A DNA stretch of 64,000 nt from Caryophanales bacterium UBA4691 (lineage in GTDB: Bacteria; Bacillota_I; Bacilli_A; RFN20; CAG-826), in the NCBI GenBank assembly GCA_002404865.1, contig DHKP01000007.1, forward strand, positions 62,001-126,000, given 5' to 3'. Positions 25,169-34,325 of this stretch are shown here, piece after piece; within the stretch, counting starts at the first letter, position 1; the number at the start of each line of letters is the position of its first letter. The notes under the pieces are model-generated. The model saw nothing but the letters and a program-made list of their open reading frames with translations, had not been told where the DNA came from and ran no database searches. Position numbers and translations under genes: made by a program.

Positions 25169-25204
25169 GCCTTTTTTTAAAAATATTTTTTTGTTCAAAA
25201 TTAA

Positions 25205-25699
25205 TTATTCGCTTTTCTCATCCTCATTGAATAAGGACAAAGCGTTGTTTTTACGCTCGCGGCCTTCTTCGTAATATGTCGCGCCTTTGTTGATAAGATA
25301 AATAGAGGCGGCAAGAAAAGCAATAGCGAGAACTAGAAACGCGTAATATCCTCCCCCGCGTTTCATCCCAAAGCCAACTGCGAAAAAGCCAGTCCCTAAA
25401 GATAGCAAAATAAGGAGCGTTGCCGCTAATGCAAATAGATTGCCTTTAAAAAACAATGCCTTCGCCTTTTTCACTTTCTCTAGATAGCGTTCTCGTCTCG
25501 CATTTTCTTTTTCAATAGATTTAGGAAGAGAATCATTATCAACTTTTAAAACAAGGCATTTATCTTCCTTAATAGGCAAAAAGAAAAAAGGTAAATCTTT
25601 TTGTTTCTTCTCTTCAATAGAAAAGCCAACACCTTCTTTCATAAGAAGATCGGTAGCCTTTTCTAAATCGCTTTCGGATAAAAAATAATATTTACTCAT
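25205..25699 (-). CDS. Two-helix membrane protein of unknown function
   Basis: 164 residues. The N-terminal ~75 residues are soluble (LSESDLEKATDLLMKEGVGF, then FFFLPIKEDKCLVLKVD); a charged helix follows (ENARRERYLEKVKKAKAL) and two membrane segments (about 87-112 and 119-140), with a Gly-rich turn between and an acidic tail. No family is recognised. It is probably a monocistronic leaderless gene: TACAAT lies 6 nt before the ATG. The sRNA candidate lies downstream on the same strand. Confidence 0.65.
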   Translation of the reverse strand: MSKYYFLSESDLEKATDLLMKEGVGFSIEEKKQKDLPFFFLPIKEDKCLVLKVDNDSLPKSIEKENARRERYLEKVKKAKALFFKGNLFALAATLLILLSLGTGFFAVGFGMKRGGGYYAFLVLAIAFLAASIYLINKGATYYEEGRERKNNALSLFNEDEKSE

Positions 25700-25705
25700 G
25701 GGCTA

Positions 25706-25711
25706 ATTGTA
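25706..25711 (-). promoter_or_regulatory. Leaderless -10 box of the two-helix protein gene
   Basis: TACAAT, then TAGCCC and the ATG at 25699. No Shine-Dalgarno. Confidence 0.5.
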
Positions 25712-25746
25712 ACAAACTTACTACTTCTACTACTAAATAATTTGAG

Positions 25747-26526
25747 TTATTTCTTTTTCATAAAAGGAAGAGGCTTCCGCGAGGACGAATAAATTTTGTA
25801 AACCGCTTCATTATTCGAAAAACTATCCACAAAATCATGAATATTCTCTTTGCGCGTATGAAAAGCGAAGAATATTTTAATATCACAAGCGTCAATATCG
25901 TTTTTGTATTTGACGTTGATGGTGCGGATGTTTTTAACGACAAGCTGATTTTCTAAGGCAATCTCGTTGATTTCTTTAAGAATCGGAACGTTTCTCGCAA
26001 CAATGATATGTACGCTAGGCGAGCGTTTATAAAGCCAATGCTCAATAAAACTCAATCCGTATAAAAAGAATAATGCTACCGCAGTTGTGGCAATCGCTTC
26101 TAAGATATAGCCTACGCCACAGGCCATACCGATACCTGTGCAGATCCAAAGGGTAGCCGCGGTCGTTAAGCCTTTAACGGAGGGACCGTTTTTAATGATT
26201 GTTCCGGCACTTAAAAAACCAATCCCGGCGATAATTCCCGCCGCAATTCGAGAAGCGTCGTAATTAATTTTTTCGCGCGAGGTTGGCCAATTTGAAATAT
26301 CTATGCCTTCAGCTAAGCCGATAGCCCAAACCGAAACAGCCATCATGAGGGTACATCCCACGCTTAACAAAACGTGCGTTCTTAAACCTGCCGCTTGCCC
26401 TCTAGCTTCTCTTTCTATCCCAAGCAAAGAAGAAAGAGTGCCGGCAATTAAGGTTACAATAGCGATATATAGTCCCATTCCCCAGCCATCAAACATATAA
26501 GCAATCGAAGTAATCGCTTTATCCAT
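25747..26526 (-). CDS. MgtC/SapB family membrane protein
   Basis: 259 residues with four to five N-terminal membrane segments and a cytosolic C-terminal ACT-like domain. The family block GIEREARGQAAGLRTHVLLSVG and GIGFLSAGTI are clear. MgtC proteins affect Mg2+ homeostasis, phosphate balance or F-ATPase activity in intracellular pathogens; the role in commensal Firmicutes is unclear. The start is the ATG at 26526, 8 nt after AGGAGG; the in-frame GTG at 26532 is too close. A TTGGGA-18-TATAAT promoter lies at 26554-26583. I saw no Mg2+ riboswitch in the ~25-nt leader. Confidence 0.9.
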   Translation of the reverse strand: MDKAITSIAYMFDGWGMGLYIAIVTLIAGTLSSLLGIEREARGQAAGLRTHVLLSVGCTLMMAVSVWAIGLAEGIDISNWPTSREKINYDASRIAAGIIAGIGFLSAGTIIKNGPSVKGLTTAATLWICTGIGMACGVGYILEAIATTAVALFFLYGLSFIEHWLYKRSPSVHIIVARNVPILKEINEIALENQLVVKNIRTINVKYKNDIDACDIKIFFAFHTRKENIHDFVDSFSNNEAVYKIYSSSRKPLPFMKKK

Positions 26527-26553
26527 AGGCACTTCCTCCTAAAACCAATCTTA

Positions 26554-26583
26554 ATTATAGCTTAAAGAAATCCTTTTTCCCAA
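26554..26583 (-). promoter_or_regulatory. sigma-A promoter of the mgtC-like gene
   Basis: TTGGGA (26578-26583), 18-bp spacer, TATAAT (26554-26559) on the minus strand. Confidence 0.55.
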
Positions 26584-26627
26584 AGCAAGGGTTTTGCCTC
26601 CTTAGAGTGAACGCTAGAGCATGTCTT

Positions 26628-26656
26628 TTGACAGCCTGTCCCATATTCTTTATAGT
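26628..26656 (+). promoter_or_regulatory. Strong plus-strand promoter of an intergenic RNA
   Basis: TTGACA (26628-26633), a 17-bp spacer and TATAGT (26651-26656): near-consensus, but with no protein gene downstream on this strand. Confidence 0.75.
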
Positions 26657-26662
26657 GAAAGC

Positions 26663-26719
26663 GGCCATTAGGCCAGGGAACCACTAGGTATATTACCCCC
26701 TTATCTGGTGGTTTTCTTT
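26663..26719 (+). ncRNA. Candidate short RNA (~57 nt) with terminator
   Basis: Starts about 7 nt after the TATAGT box. It holds a small hairpin GGCC-ATTA-GGCC (26663-26674), then AGGG, then a 9-bp terminator stem AACCACTAG/CTGGTGGTT (26679-26713, one wobble) and TTTTCTTTT. The terminator loop has CCCCCTT, which could pair with AGGG as a pseudoknot. There is no open reading frame. It ends tail-to-tail with the SNF2 gene (stop at 26719). Family unknown; not an SRP or 6S RNA by sequence. Confidence 0.55.
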
Positions 26720-29700
26720 TAGCTCAATAAATAAGCAATATCTTCGTCGGTAAGATTCTTAATTGATTGTCCATCTTCGCTAGTCAAAATAGAGGCCAAA
26801 TTCTTCTTTTTGTTTTGAAGCTCAAGCACTTTTTCTTCAATCGTGTCTTTGGCAATCATTTTATAAATGGTTACTTTGCGTTTTTGGCCAAGTCGGTGGG
26901 CACGGTCGCTTGCCTGCTCTTCGGCCGCTAAATTCCACCATGGATCAAGATGGTAAACTAAATCAGCTCCAATAAGGTTAAGCCCCGTTCCGCCCGCTTT
27001 TAGAGAAACTAACATAACTTTGATATCGGGAAGGGAATTGAAAGCGTTAGCCATTTCAAGCCGCTTTTTCGCACTAATATCGCCATAGATGAAATAACTA
27101 TCGATATGTAACGAGGATAGCATTGACTGAATGTGAGAAAGAGCCTTTGCGAAACTAGAAAACACAATCACCTTGTGACCATTTTCGATTGCAGCCATTA
27201 TCGAATCAATCAAGGCAAGAAGCTTTTCGCTTTCAAAATCGCATTCCAAAAACATACTTGGATCAACGCAAATTTCCCGTAGCCGAGTAAGGGCAGAGAG
27301 AATGACGAGCTTGCTAGTTTTTTTATCGAGTTCTGAGGCTTCTTTTCTTTCTTTCGTTCCTTTAAGAAGTTCTCTAGTTTTGAGCAAATAGCTCTCATAA
27401 AGTTTTCGTTGTTCTTCACTTAAAGCAACAATCATGGTGTGCTCTTCTTTTGGAGGCAATTCTTTTAAAACCTCCTTTTTCGTGCGTTTCAAGAAGAATG
27501 GTTCGATACGATAGCGAAGGTGAAGTTCACTGTCCTTGTCCGCATATTCGAAGCCTCCATATTCGAGCTTGAAATCTTTGAAGGAAGGGAAATACCCTGG
27601 AAGCAAGAAATCAAAAATGCTCCATAAATCAAGCAAGCTATTTTGAATGGGAGTTCCCGTAAGGACATAACGATGTTTAGCTTTGATTCGCTTAACGGCT
27701 TTGCTCTTTTTCGCAAAAGCATTCGCGATAAATTGCGCTTCATCCAAAAATAAATAAGAGAATTGAATATCGACAATTTTTTCGATATCGTTCCTTAAGG
27801 TGTCATAACTTATGATAAAAACGGCTTTTTTGCTGTTTTTCATTTTTAAAATCGCTTTTTCTCGCTCAATAGCGTTACCGGAGATAGTCATCACCTCTCT
27901 AGAAGGATCGAAGCGATGGAATTCGCTTTCCCAGTTATAGATAAGAGATTTTGGCGAGACAATAAGAATCGGTTCTTCTTCTTTATTACAGGAGAGGAAG
28001 GCGATAGTCTCAAGCGTCTTTCCTAACCCCATTTCATCCGCGAGAATTCCGCCTAAATGGTATTTATCATGCGCGAGTAGCCAACGAACACCATCTTTTT
28101 GATAAGGGCGAAGGGTTTTTTGCAAAGAGTCGCTCAGTTGCGACAAAGAGACGTTTTGATAAGAAGAAACGTCATGAATTAGTTGCACTAAAGCATCAGA
28201 TAAAGAAACGTTATTGGAAGAACGATTTAACTTAAATACTTCATAAAAAGGAAGTTTTTGCCCCAAATCATCGCCGCTATATTCTTTAGCGATCGAAGCA
28301 ATTTCCGAATGGTCATCGAGCACGATGAAACTACCATGAAGGCGCACGAACTTCTTGTGTTTTTTATATGCATTGAAAATTTCCGTCAGCTCTTCTTTGG
28401 AATAAGAGTCGCTTTCCATCGACAAAGAGAACCAATCCTGACCGCTTTTTGTTTCAATCCGGATAGGAGAAACCGCTTTAGAAGTAGCGTTAACGAGATT
28501 GTCGCTTAGATATAGTTTGCAGCTATCTCCGAGAGTCTTTAAATCCGCGTGCAAGAAAGACAAAATAGTATTTTGGTTGGTTACTGAGCCACTACTCGGG
28601 AGAGAAAGCATTGCAAGTTCATTTTTAAAACGCTCAAGACGCAATGCGTTAATTTCGTTTGTCTGCAAGAATACTTCTTCTTCAATTTCTCTTAATCCCA
28701 AATAAAAAGTCGTTTTGCATTCTAGAACATCATTCTCCGAATAAGAAATCGCGTAATGTATGCTAGAAATCTCGCTCCGATGGTTTTGCAAGAATTTTTC
28801 ATCGACTTTCGTTCCTTTATCTAGAAGAGGAACGATGTTTTTCCCAAGTTCATCCGCTAAAAGCTCATAAGGAAAATTTTCACTAGAAATGGCGAATCGA
28901 TAAAGCTTTTCTTCGTTTTCGCTTTTAAACGAGAGCAAAGTAATTATTCTTTTACTCGTATCGATAAGCGCTGCGTTTTTGCTAGAAAAAAGTGCCGTTT
29001 CTGAATCAGCTAGAGGACGAGAGAGGATAATATTTCCGTTTTCCCCAATGGAAAGAGAGGCTTCTTCTTTCGGAGTAATACGATAATCCAAGTCATCAAA
29101 GTCCACGCTTTTGCCTTGCAATAAAACGAGCAAGGAAACAAAATCCTCTTCTTTAAGCTCGCCAGTCTTATTCAAATAATAATAAGAAAGGCGGGTGCTC
29201 GAAAATAAAAAGGCAACACGATCGATTTCTTCTAATTCATAGCTTCCGCCATCGATTTGGTTTTTGCCCATATGTATAGCCTCGCCCGCAAATATCGAAG
29301 CGAAAAAACGAGGCAAGTCATTTACCAAATACATCCGTTCGGTCCCGACCGATAAACGCAAAGAGAAGCGCTCCCCTCTTTCACTAGCGAATAAATATTC
29401 AACCTTTAATCGCTTTTTGCTTTGTGACAAATAACTAGAAAGAAGGTCTTTTTTGAGAACGATAAGCGAGGACTTTGCTTTTAAGTAGTCGCTAGCTTTC
29501 TTTTTACTAAGATTAGCAATCGGAGCAATAGAAGAATAGCCTTTCTCATAACGCTTTTTCAAAGCCTCTTCGCTAGCGTTGCTATCCTCTTCTATAACAA
29601 ACAAAGCGAGGCTTTTGCTAAATGGGTCATTCTTAGCGTAAGAAGGATAATAATCGCTGATCTCTTTATCGCCAGATACGGAAAAAGAAAGGAAGCGAGG

Positions 29701-29880
29701 TTCTCCGCTTTGCTTATGGAGAGCATAATAAGTAATCTTCGTATTTTCTTCATCAAATTTATAATAGATTTGATATTCGTTTGCCTTGAGTTTTTTATAA
29801 ACGTCCAATAAAGACCCGTTAGAAGAAACAATTGTTTCCAGCTTTTTCACCTCAGAAGGATAAATATTGCGTAAATACAT
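26719..29880 (-). CDS. SNF2-family ATPase/helicase
   Basis: 1053 residues. The C-terminal ~480 residues are a Swi2/Snf2 motor: GGILADEMGLGKT (Walker A), VSPKSLIYNWE, FLDEAQF (motif II), VLTGTPIQNSLLDLWS (motif III), and AGGTGLNLIGADLVYHLDPWW with DRAHRLGQ (motifs V-VI). The N-terminal ~560 residues are a helicase-associated region with no recognised enzyme motif. Bacterial homologues act as RapA/HepA-like recyclers of RNA polymerase or DNA remodelers. The ATG lies one base after the stop of the SWIM-domain gene, so the two form a unit; in many Clostridia both domains are in one protein. Confidence 0.93.
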   Translation of the reverse strand: MYLRNIYPSEVKKLETIVSSNGSLLDVYKKLKANEYQIYYKFDEENTKITYYALHKQSGEPRFLSFSVSGDKEISDYYPSYAKNDPFSKSLALFVIEEDSNASEEALKKRYEKGYSSIAPIANLSKKKASDYLKAKSSLIVLKKDLLSSYLSQSKKRLKVEYLFASERGERFSLRLSVGTERMYLVNDLPRFFASIFAGEAIHMGKNQIDGGSYELEEIDRVAFLFSSTRLSYYYLNKTGELKEEDFVSLLVLLQGKSVDFDDLDYRITPKEEASLSIGENGNIILSRPLADSETALFSSKNAALIDTSKRIITLLSFKSENEEKLYRFAISSENFPYELLADELGKNIVPLLDKGTKVDEKFLQNHRSEISSIHYAISYSENDVLECKTTFYLGLREIEEEVFLQTNEINALRLERFKNELAMLSLPSSGSVTNQNTILSFLHADLKTLGDSCKLYLSDNLVNATSKAVSPIRIETKSGQDWFSLSMESDSYSKEELTEIFNAYKKHKKFVRLHGSFIVLDDHSEIASIAKEYSGDDLGQKLPFYEVFKLNRSSNNVSLSDALVQLIHDVSSYQNVSLSQLSDSLQKTLRPYQKDGVRWLLAHDKYHLGGILADEMGLGKTLETIAFLSCNKEEEPILIVSPKSLIYNWESEFHRFDPSREVMTISGNAIEREKAILKMKNSKKAVFIISYDTLRNDIEKIVDIQFSYLFLDEAQFIANAFAKKSKAVKRIKAKHRYVLTGTPIQNSLLDLWSIFDFLLPGYFPSFKDFKLEYGGFEYADKDSELHLRYRIEPFFLKRTKKEVLKELPPKEEHTMIVALSEEQRKLYESYLLKTRELLKGTKERKEASELDKKTSKLVILSALTRLREICVDPSMFLECDFESEKLLALIDSIMAAIENGHKVIVFSSFAKALSHIQSMLSSLHIDSYFIYGDISAKKRLEMANAFNSLPDIKVMLVSLKAGGTGLNLIGADLVYHLDPWWNLAAEEQASDRAHRLGQKRKVTIYKMIAKDTIEEKVLELQNKKKNLASILTSEDGQSIKNLTDEDIAYLLS

Positions 29881-29881
29881 A

Positions 29882-31342
29882 TTAGATTCTCCATGGGGTA
29901 AAACCAGCTTGCTCTAGAACATCTTTTTTCGCCAATATAGCGAAATAATCCGCAAATTCGGTTTCGTTCAATCTCGCTAATAGACGCGAATCTTCCAAAT
30001 AAGGTTCCACTATTTCTTTAGGATAAGAATCGAAAATAGACAATAATGAAGAAATCGTATAAGAATCCAAATTCTTTTTCGCCAAGGCAGTTTCTATTCG
30101 CTTTTTTAATGAAGATTCATAAAGTAGTTTGCAGGATAAAACCTCGCGAGAAAGGTTACGGAATTCCTCCAAATTCAATTTTTTTATCGTAAGTTCATTT
30201 GGCGATCGCAAAAAGTAATAGGCTCTCTCGAAGCCTCGTAAAATAGCAACTTTTTCCAGTGAAAAAGCGTCTTTTTCTCTTTCTTCTATATTCAGCGATT
30301 CATAATAAGCGAGAAAATCTTTTAGGGTAAGTCCGCGTGCAAATAACATCTTTCGGAAGGCTGCTTTGCTTTCTGCTTCGTTCCCATTACGAGCAAGAAT
30401 TTCCCCGATTTCGCAAAGAAAAGGAGCGTCATAAGCCATGCTTCTATTTTCTAAGAAAAAGGGGAGAAAATCGACTAGCCCTCGTTTTTTTAATTCTTTT
30501 AGAATCTCTTCCGGGGGAAAAACGGAGCCAAACGATAATGACAATAGCTTTTTTATGCTCTCATTAGAAAAACTAGAAAGTATCGCCTCTCTATCTTTTG
30601 AAGACCCTAATAGATAACGACAATCATAATATTTTTTATTTTCGATAGCTTCCAATATCGCGTCTAAAATAATCGGGCGAAATGATTCGTTCTCAACGGA
30701 AGAAAAGAAAAAGGAGCGTTTCGCTTCTCCATAGAAAAGGGAAAACAAACGGTGATAGGTTTCTTTCAAAGAAGCGCAAGAAAGATGCAAAGCGGAAATG
30801 CGCTTGACCGCGTCATTCCCAATAAATGAACTAGCAATAAAAAAATAAGAGTTAGCGACCTCATAAATCCGCTCAATGACATTTGGAATCTCTTCCTCTC
30901 CAATATCGTTTTTTGCTATAGCGGTACTAAGTTCGGAAAAGCAATCATCCAAATAAAGGATGATTGATTTCTCCTTATAGGACTTTAATCCAATTGTCTT
31001 TATTTTTTCGAATAAGGATACATTGGAGCTCCCACTTTCATTCTTTTTTTGCTTATCGATTTCGTATAAAGTCGCGGCGATGTGCTTGCAATAACCCGCT
31101 CCAGAATACGGACAATTACAAACGGCTTTTTTGATAAGATTCTTTTGAAAATCAATCCGAACCGCATATGAATAAGAGCCATCTACATTCGCATGAAACT
31201 CGCCTTTGGCGAAATCCGCATAAGTCAAATCAACCCTATCTTCATAAAAATAACGCTCGCCGCGTTCCAAAGATTGCCTTGTGAAAAGAGAAAGGTTCTC
31301 ATTGCATAAATAATTTAAAGAGTCATCTTTGTTTTTCGCCAT
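29882..31342 (-). CDS. SWIM zinc-finger protein
   Basis: 486 residues. The SWIM motif CxCx(n)CxH reads VCNCPYSGAGYCKHIAA near residues 75-90 and is preceded by a sequence with alternating charged/aromatic residues (RGERYFYEDRVDLTY). The rest is helical and has repeated FL.../LL... patterns without a known domain. SWIM domains bind DNA or protein and commonly precede SNF2 motors, as here, so this is the accessory subunit of the SNF2 ATPase by context. I choose the ATG at 31342, 7 nt after TAAAAT, over two in-frame starts upstream that overlap this box. Confidence 0.82.
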   Translation of the reverse strand: MAKNKDDSLNYLCNENLSLFTRQSLERGERYFYEDRVDLTYADFAKGEFHANVDGSYSYAVRIDFQKNLIKKAVCNCPYSGAGYCKHIAATLYEIDKQKKNESGSSNVSLFEKIKTIGLKSYKEKSIILYLDDCFSELSTAIAKNDIGEEEIPNVIERIYEVANSYFFIASSFIGNDAVKRISALHLSCASLKETYHRLFSLFYGEAKRSFFFSSVENESFRPIILDAILEAIENKKYYDCRYLLGSSKDREAILSSFSNESIKKLLSLSFGSVFPPEEILKELKKRGLVDFLPFFLENRSMAYDAPFLCEIGEILARNGNEAESKAAFRKMLFARGLTLKDFLAYYESLNIEEREKDAFSLEKVAILRGFERAYYFLRSPNELTIKKLNLEEFRNLSREVLSCKLLYESSLKKRIETALAKKNLDSYTISSLLSIFDSYPKEIVEPYLEDSRLLARLNETEFADYFAILAKKDVLEQAGFTPWRI

Positions 31343-31349
31343 ATCTTTC

Positions 31350-31355
31350 ATTTTA
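31350..31355 (-). promoter_or_regulatory. Leaderless -10 box of the SWIM-SNF2 unit
   Basis: TAAAAT on the minus strand, 7 nt before the ATG at 31342. Confidence 0.5.
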
Positions 31356-31408
31356 GCATATTCAAAAGAACACAAGGAAAGAAATGCAATCGGTAGAATT
31401 AACTAAGA

Positions 31409-32491
31409 TTATGAGAAAAGATTGTTCTTTAGTAGTGCAAAAAGGGTTTTGCCAATCGAATTGAGCTGTTTCTTATCCTCTTCAGGCAATTTTTTATATT
31501 CTTTCCTGACTTTCAAAAAGGAATCAAGTTTTTGATCAGTAATCTCTTTTGCGTTTTTTATCCCAGCGGAGGTTAGTAACGAAAATAGCGTTTCAATCAA
31601 ATAATACCGTTCGTCCAGGGGAGTGCGATTCGCCCAATCATTAACGGCGTTCATCACTTTTTTCAAAGAAGGGTTCGATAAACTCTTTCTAAGAAAATGA
31701 TCATTCTCAACCCGCCAATTGTAAAGGCTATGCTGCTCAAAATATTTGCCTTCGCTCCCAACAATAAGTGAAAGAGTGTTTTCTTGATAAAGCTGGCCAA
31801 AAATAGAGTCAACGGGAATGAAATGATAATAATTCTCTCTTCGTTCCGAAAGCGACAAGTTACTCATCATTTCCTTTGAAAAGCCAGGCCCATCAAAAGA
31901 ATAGACGGCTTTAATTCGTTTTCTTTCTTCTTCGACGCTCGAAAAATAGACAAACGAAGCAAGATTCCCTCCTTTAGAATGCCCAACTAAAATGATAGGC
32001 TTGTTTGAAAAATGAAGTTCGTTTAAAAAGTATTTTCTCGCATCAAGTTGACTCTCCAAAGGTTTTTCGGTCGCAAGCAAGAAATCTTCTTTCCAGCCGA
32101 GTAAACTAGAGTCTGTTCCTCGATAAGCAATGACTTCATCGCCATTAGGAAGATAAAAACTAATCGCGGCAAATTGTTCTTCGTAGCTAGAAAAAGAGAA
32201 ATGTTCGTACCTAAGTGCTCTAACATTATGATAGCGGGGATTCCCCGTAATCGCCAAAAAGAAGCGGTCATCATTTGTAGAATAGGCAACACGATTTAGA
32301 AAGGCGTCTTTTTTTGAAATATCGTACATTTCACGTAGAGAAATAGAATCGCCGAATAGAGGAAGAAAAATTTCAAATGAGAAATAAGAAAGAAGAGAAA
32401 AAGCGGCGTAATCCACTTCATTAAAAGGAAATTCCTCAAAGGATCGCCACTCCTTTTCTAAATAATCAAGAATTTTTCCTTCCGTTATCAT
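31409..32491 (-). CDS. Mbeg1-like (DUF2974) alpha/beta-hydrolase
   Basis: 360-residue lipase-like hydrolase. VIAYRGTDSSLLGWKEDF is the DUF2974 signature, and ILVGHSKGGNLASF holds the nucleophile elbow (Ser172). AVYSFDGPGF follows and carries the likely catalytic Asp. There is no signal peptide, so it is cytosolic. Members are annotated only as Mbeg1-like; the substrate is unknown. A promoter (TTGAAT-18-TAAAAT) reaches into the 3' end of the upstream ABC gene, and its -10 box lies 6 nt before the ATG, so the gene is probably leaderless. Confidence 0.85.
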   Translation of the reverse strand: MITEGKILDYLEKEWRSFEEFPFNEVDYAAFSLLSYFSFEIFLPLFGDSISLREMYDISKKDAFLNRVAYSTNDDRFFLAITGNPRYHNVRALRYEHFSFSSYEEQFAAISFYLPNGDEVIAYRGTDSSLLGWKEDFLLATEKPLESQLDARKYFLNELHFSNKPIILVGHSKGGNLASFVYFSSVEEERKRIKAVYSFDGPGFSKEMMSNLSLSERRENYYHFIPVDSIFGQLYQENTLSLIVGSEGKYFEQHSLYNWRVENDHFLRKSLSNPSLKKVMNAVNDWANRTPLDERYYLIETLFSLLTSAGIKNAKEITDQKLDSFLKVRKEYKKLPEEDKKQLNSIGKTLFALLKNNLFS

Positions 32492-32497
32492 CGGCTC

Positions 32498-32527
32498 ATT
32501 TTACTCTTCTTTACGATTCTCATTCAA
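32498..32527 (-). promoter_or_regulatory. Leaderless promoter of the DUF2974 gene
   Basis: TTGAAT (32522-32527), 18-bp spacer, TAAAAT (32498-32503), GAGCCG, ATG at 32491. The -35 box overlaps the end of the ABC exporter gene. Confidence 0.65.
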
Positions 32528-34325
32528 AAGCAAATTGGGAATTATACAAAGAGGCATAGAATCCATTTTCTTTCATTAAAGAATCGTGCGTCCCTTGCTC
32601 GACGATATTTCCGTCCTTCATGACGAGAATCAAATCGCTATTTTTAATCGTAGACAAACGGTGAGCAATCACAAAAGAAGTGCGCCCTTTGCTAAGTCGG
32701 TCCATCGCTTCTTGGATGATTTCCTCGGTACGAGTATCAACATTGCTTGTCGCTTCATCAAGAATGAGCAGAGGCGCATTTCTAATCATGGCTCTTGCAA
32801 TCGTGATGAGTTGTCTTTGCCCACTGGAAATGCTTGAAGGATCAACGATTTCATAATCGAGTCCGCCAGGAAGAGTATCCACGAAATATTTTAAATTCGC
32901 TTCTTTTAAAACCTCTTGTAAGCGGGCATCGCTAACATTTGATGTATTGTAAATAAGATTTTCGCGAACCGTTCCTTGGAAAACCCAAGTGTCTTGAAGA
33001 ACCATGCCAAACAAATCGTGAATCTCTTCGCGCGACATCAAGGCGATATTCTTATCATCGACATAGATAGAACCAGAATTAATTTCATAGAACCGCATCA
33101 AAAGATTGACCATCGTCGTCTTTCCCGCCCCAGTCGGGCCAACAATCGCGACTTTCATCCCTGGATTAATGTCAATAGAGAAATCGTGGATAATTTCTCT
33201 AGAAGAATCGTAAGAGAAAGAAACGTGGGAGAAATTGACTTTTCCTTTCACCGCTTCTTTTCCATTACTAGGATCTAGAAGGAGACGAGGCTTATTGCTT
33301 TCATCACTCAATTCTTCTTCGCTTAAGAATTCGTAAACTCTAGCGTTAGCCGCACCAATCGTTTGGATATTGTTCATGGCTTGCGCGATGCTAGTCAAAG
33401 GCTGTTGGAACAAACGGACGTAAACCAGGAAGGAAGCGATCGTTCCAAAGTCAACGCCACTATTTTCGCTGCACATGAGTAAGCCACCAGCGACAAGAAC
33501 CGCGACATAAGCAAAATTAGAAATGAAGTTCATCGTCGGCATCATTAAGCCACCGCAAATTTGAGCCTTAAACAAGGTTTTCCCCAAATCCACATTCGCT
33601 TCATTAAAGGAAGAATTATGACGCTCCTCAGCCCCAAATAGCTTGATTACTTTTTGGCCACTATAGTTTTCTTCGACAATCGCATTGACTTCCCCGATTT
33701 TTCTTTGACGTTTTTTAAATTGCGGCATCGCTAATTTCATATCGCCTGCCACGAATAAAACCATAAGAGGCAAAGTCGCAAAAACAACAAGGGCCATTTG
33801 ATAGCAAGTGATAAACATCATAATGATCGTAAGGATGAGAAGGAAGACGCTTTCGCTCAAGGTCGATAAGGTCGTATCAAGGTTTTGAGAGATACTATCG
33901 ACATCATTGGTAACCCGTGACATCGTGTCGCCAGTTTGATGGGAATCGAAATAGCGAAGCGGTAAGCGATTAATTTTCGTTTCTATGGCTTTACGCAAAG
34001 AATTGCAGTATCGCTGCGTCGCTGTGGTGAATAAAAAGTTGCCAATCGTTTGAGCGAGTGCCACTGTTACATAAAGGATCACTAAGATAATCGCAAAGTT
34101 TTGGACGAGATTTAAATCAATGGTTTTTGTCACGGCGTGCGAAGAAATCTCACGCGTAAGATCACCTAAATACGTAGGGGAAATCACTTCGATAATCGCA
34201 GCCCCTATCATTAGGAAAGCGCCAACAATAATAAAAGGGAGTAAATCCTTTAAGCCGGAGAATAAATTTTTCCAATCTTCTTTGGTCAATTTGCGCTTTT
34301 TTGGAGATTCGAAATTGTGATTCAT
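32520..34325 (-). CDS. ABC exporter subunit (fused membrane and ATPase domains), B
   Basis: 601-residue type IV ABC exporter half-transporter: six membrane helices (about 35-330), then an ATPase domain with GPTGAGKTT (Walker A), LILDEATSNVD (Walker B with catalytic Glu) and switch His in VIAHRLST. The signature motif is ISSGQRQ in place of LSGGQ. It pairs with the gene upstream by an ATGA overlap. The partner has the opposite defect (Asp for Glu in Walker B), so together they form a heterodimer with one normal and one degenerate ATP site, like TM287/288. The substrate is unknown (multidrug or lipid-like). Confidence 0.92.
   Translation of the reverse strand: MNHNFESPKKRKLTKEDWKNLFSGLKDLLPFIIVGAFLMIGAAIIEVISPTYLGDLTREISSHAVTKTIDLNLVQNFAIILVILYVTVALAQTIGNFLFTTATQRYCNSLRKAIETKINRLPLRYFDSHQTGDTMSRVTNDVDSISQNLDTTLSTLSESVFLLILTIIMMFITCYQMALVVFATLPLMVLFVAGDMKLAMPQFKKRQRKIGEVNAIVEENYSGQKVIKLFGAEERHNSSFNEANVDLGKTLFKAQICGGLMMPTMNFISNFAYVAVLVAGGLLMCSENSGVDFGTIASFLVYVRLFQQPLTSIAQAMNNIQTIGAANARVYEFLSEEELSDESNKPRLLLDPSNGKEAVKGKVNFSHVSFSYDSSREIIHDFSIDINPGMKVAIVGPTGAGKTTMVNLLMRFYEINSGSIYVDDKNIALMSREEIHDLFGMVLQDTWVFQGTVRENLIYNTSNVSDARLQEVLKEANLKYFVDTLPGGLDYEIVDPSSISSGQRQLITIARAMIRNAPLLILDEATSNVDTRTEEIIQEAMDRLSKGRTSFVIAHRLSTIKNSDLILVMKDGNIVEQGTHDSLMKENGFYASLYNSQFAFE

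Noticed and set aside
26527..26560. Mg2+ riboswitch (M-box) before the mgtC-like gene
   Set aside because: The leader between -10 box and ATG is only about 25 nt.
26657..26720. SRP (4.5S) or 6S RNA
   Set aside because: Too short, and lacks the conserved SRP tetraloop region and the 6S bubble architecture.
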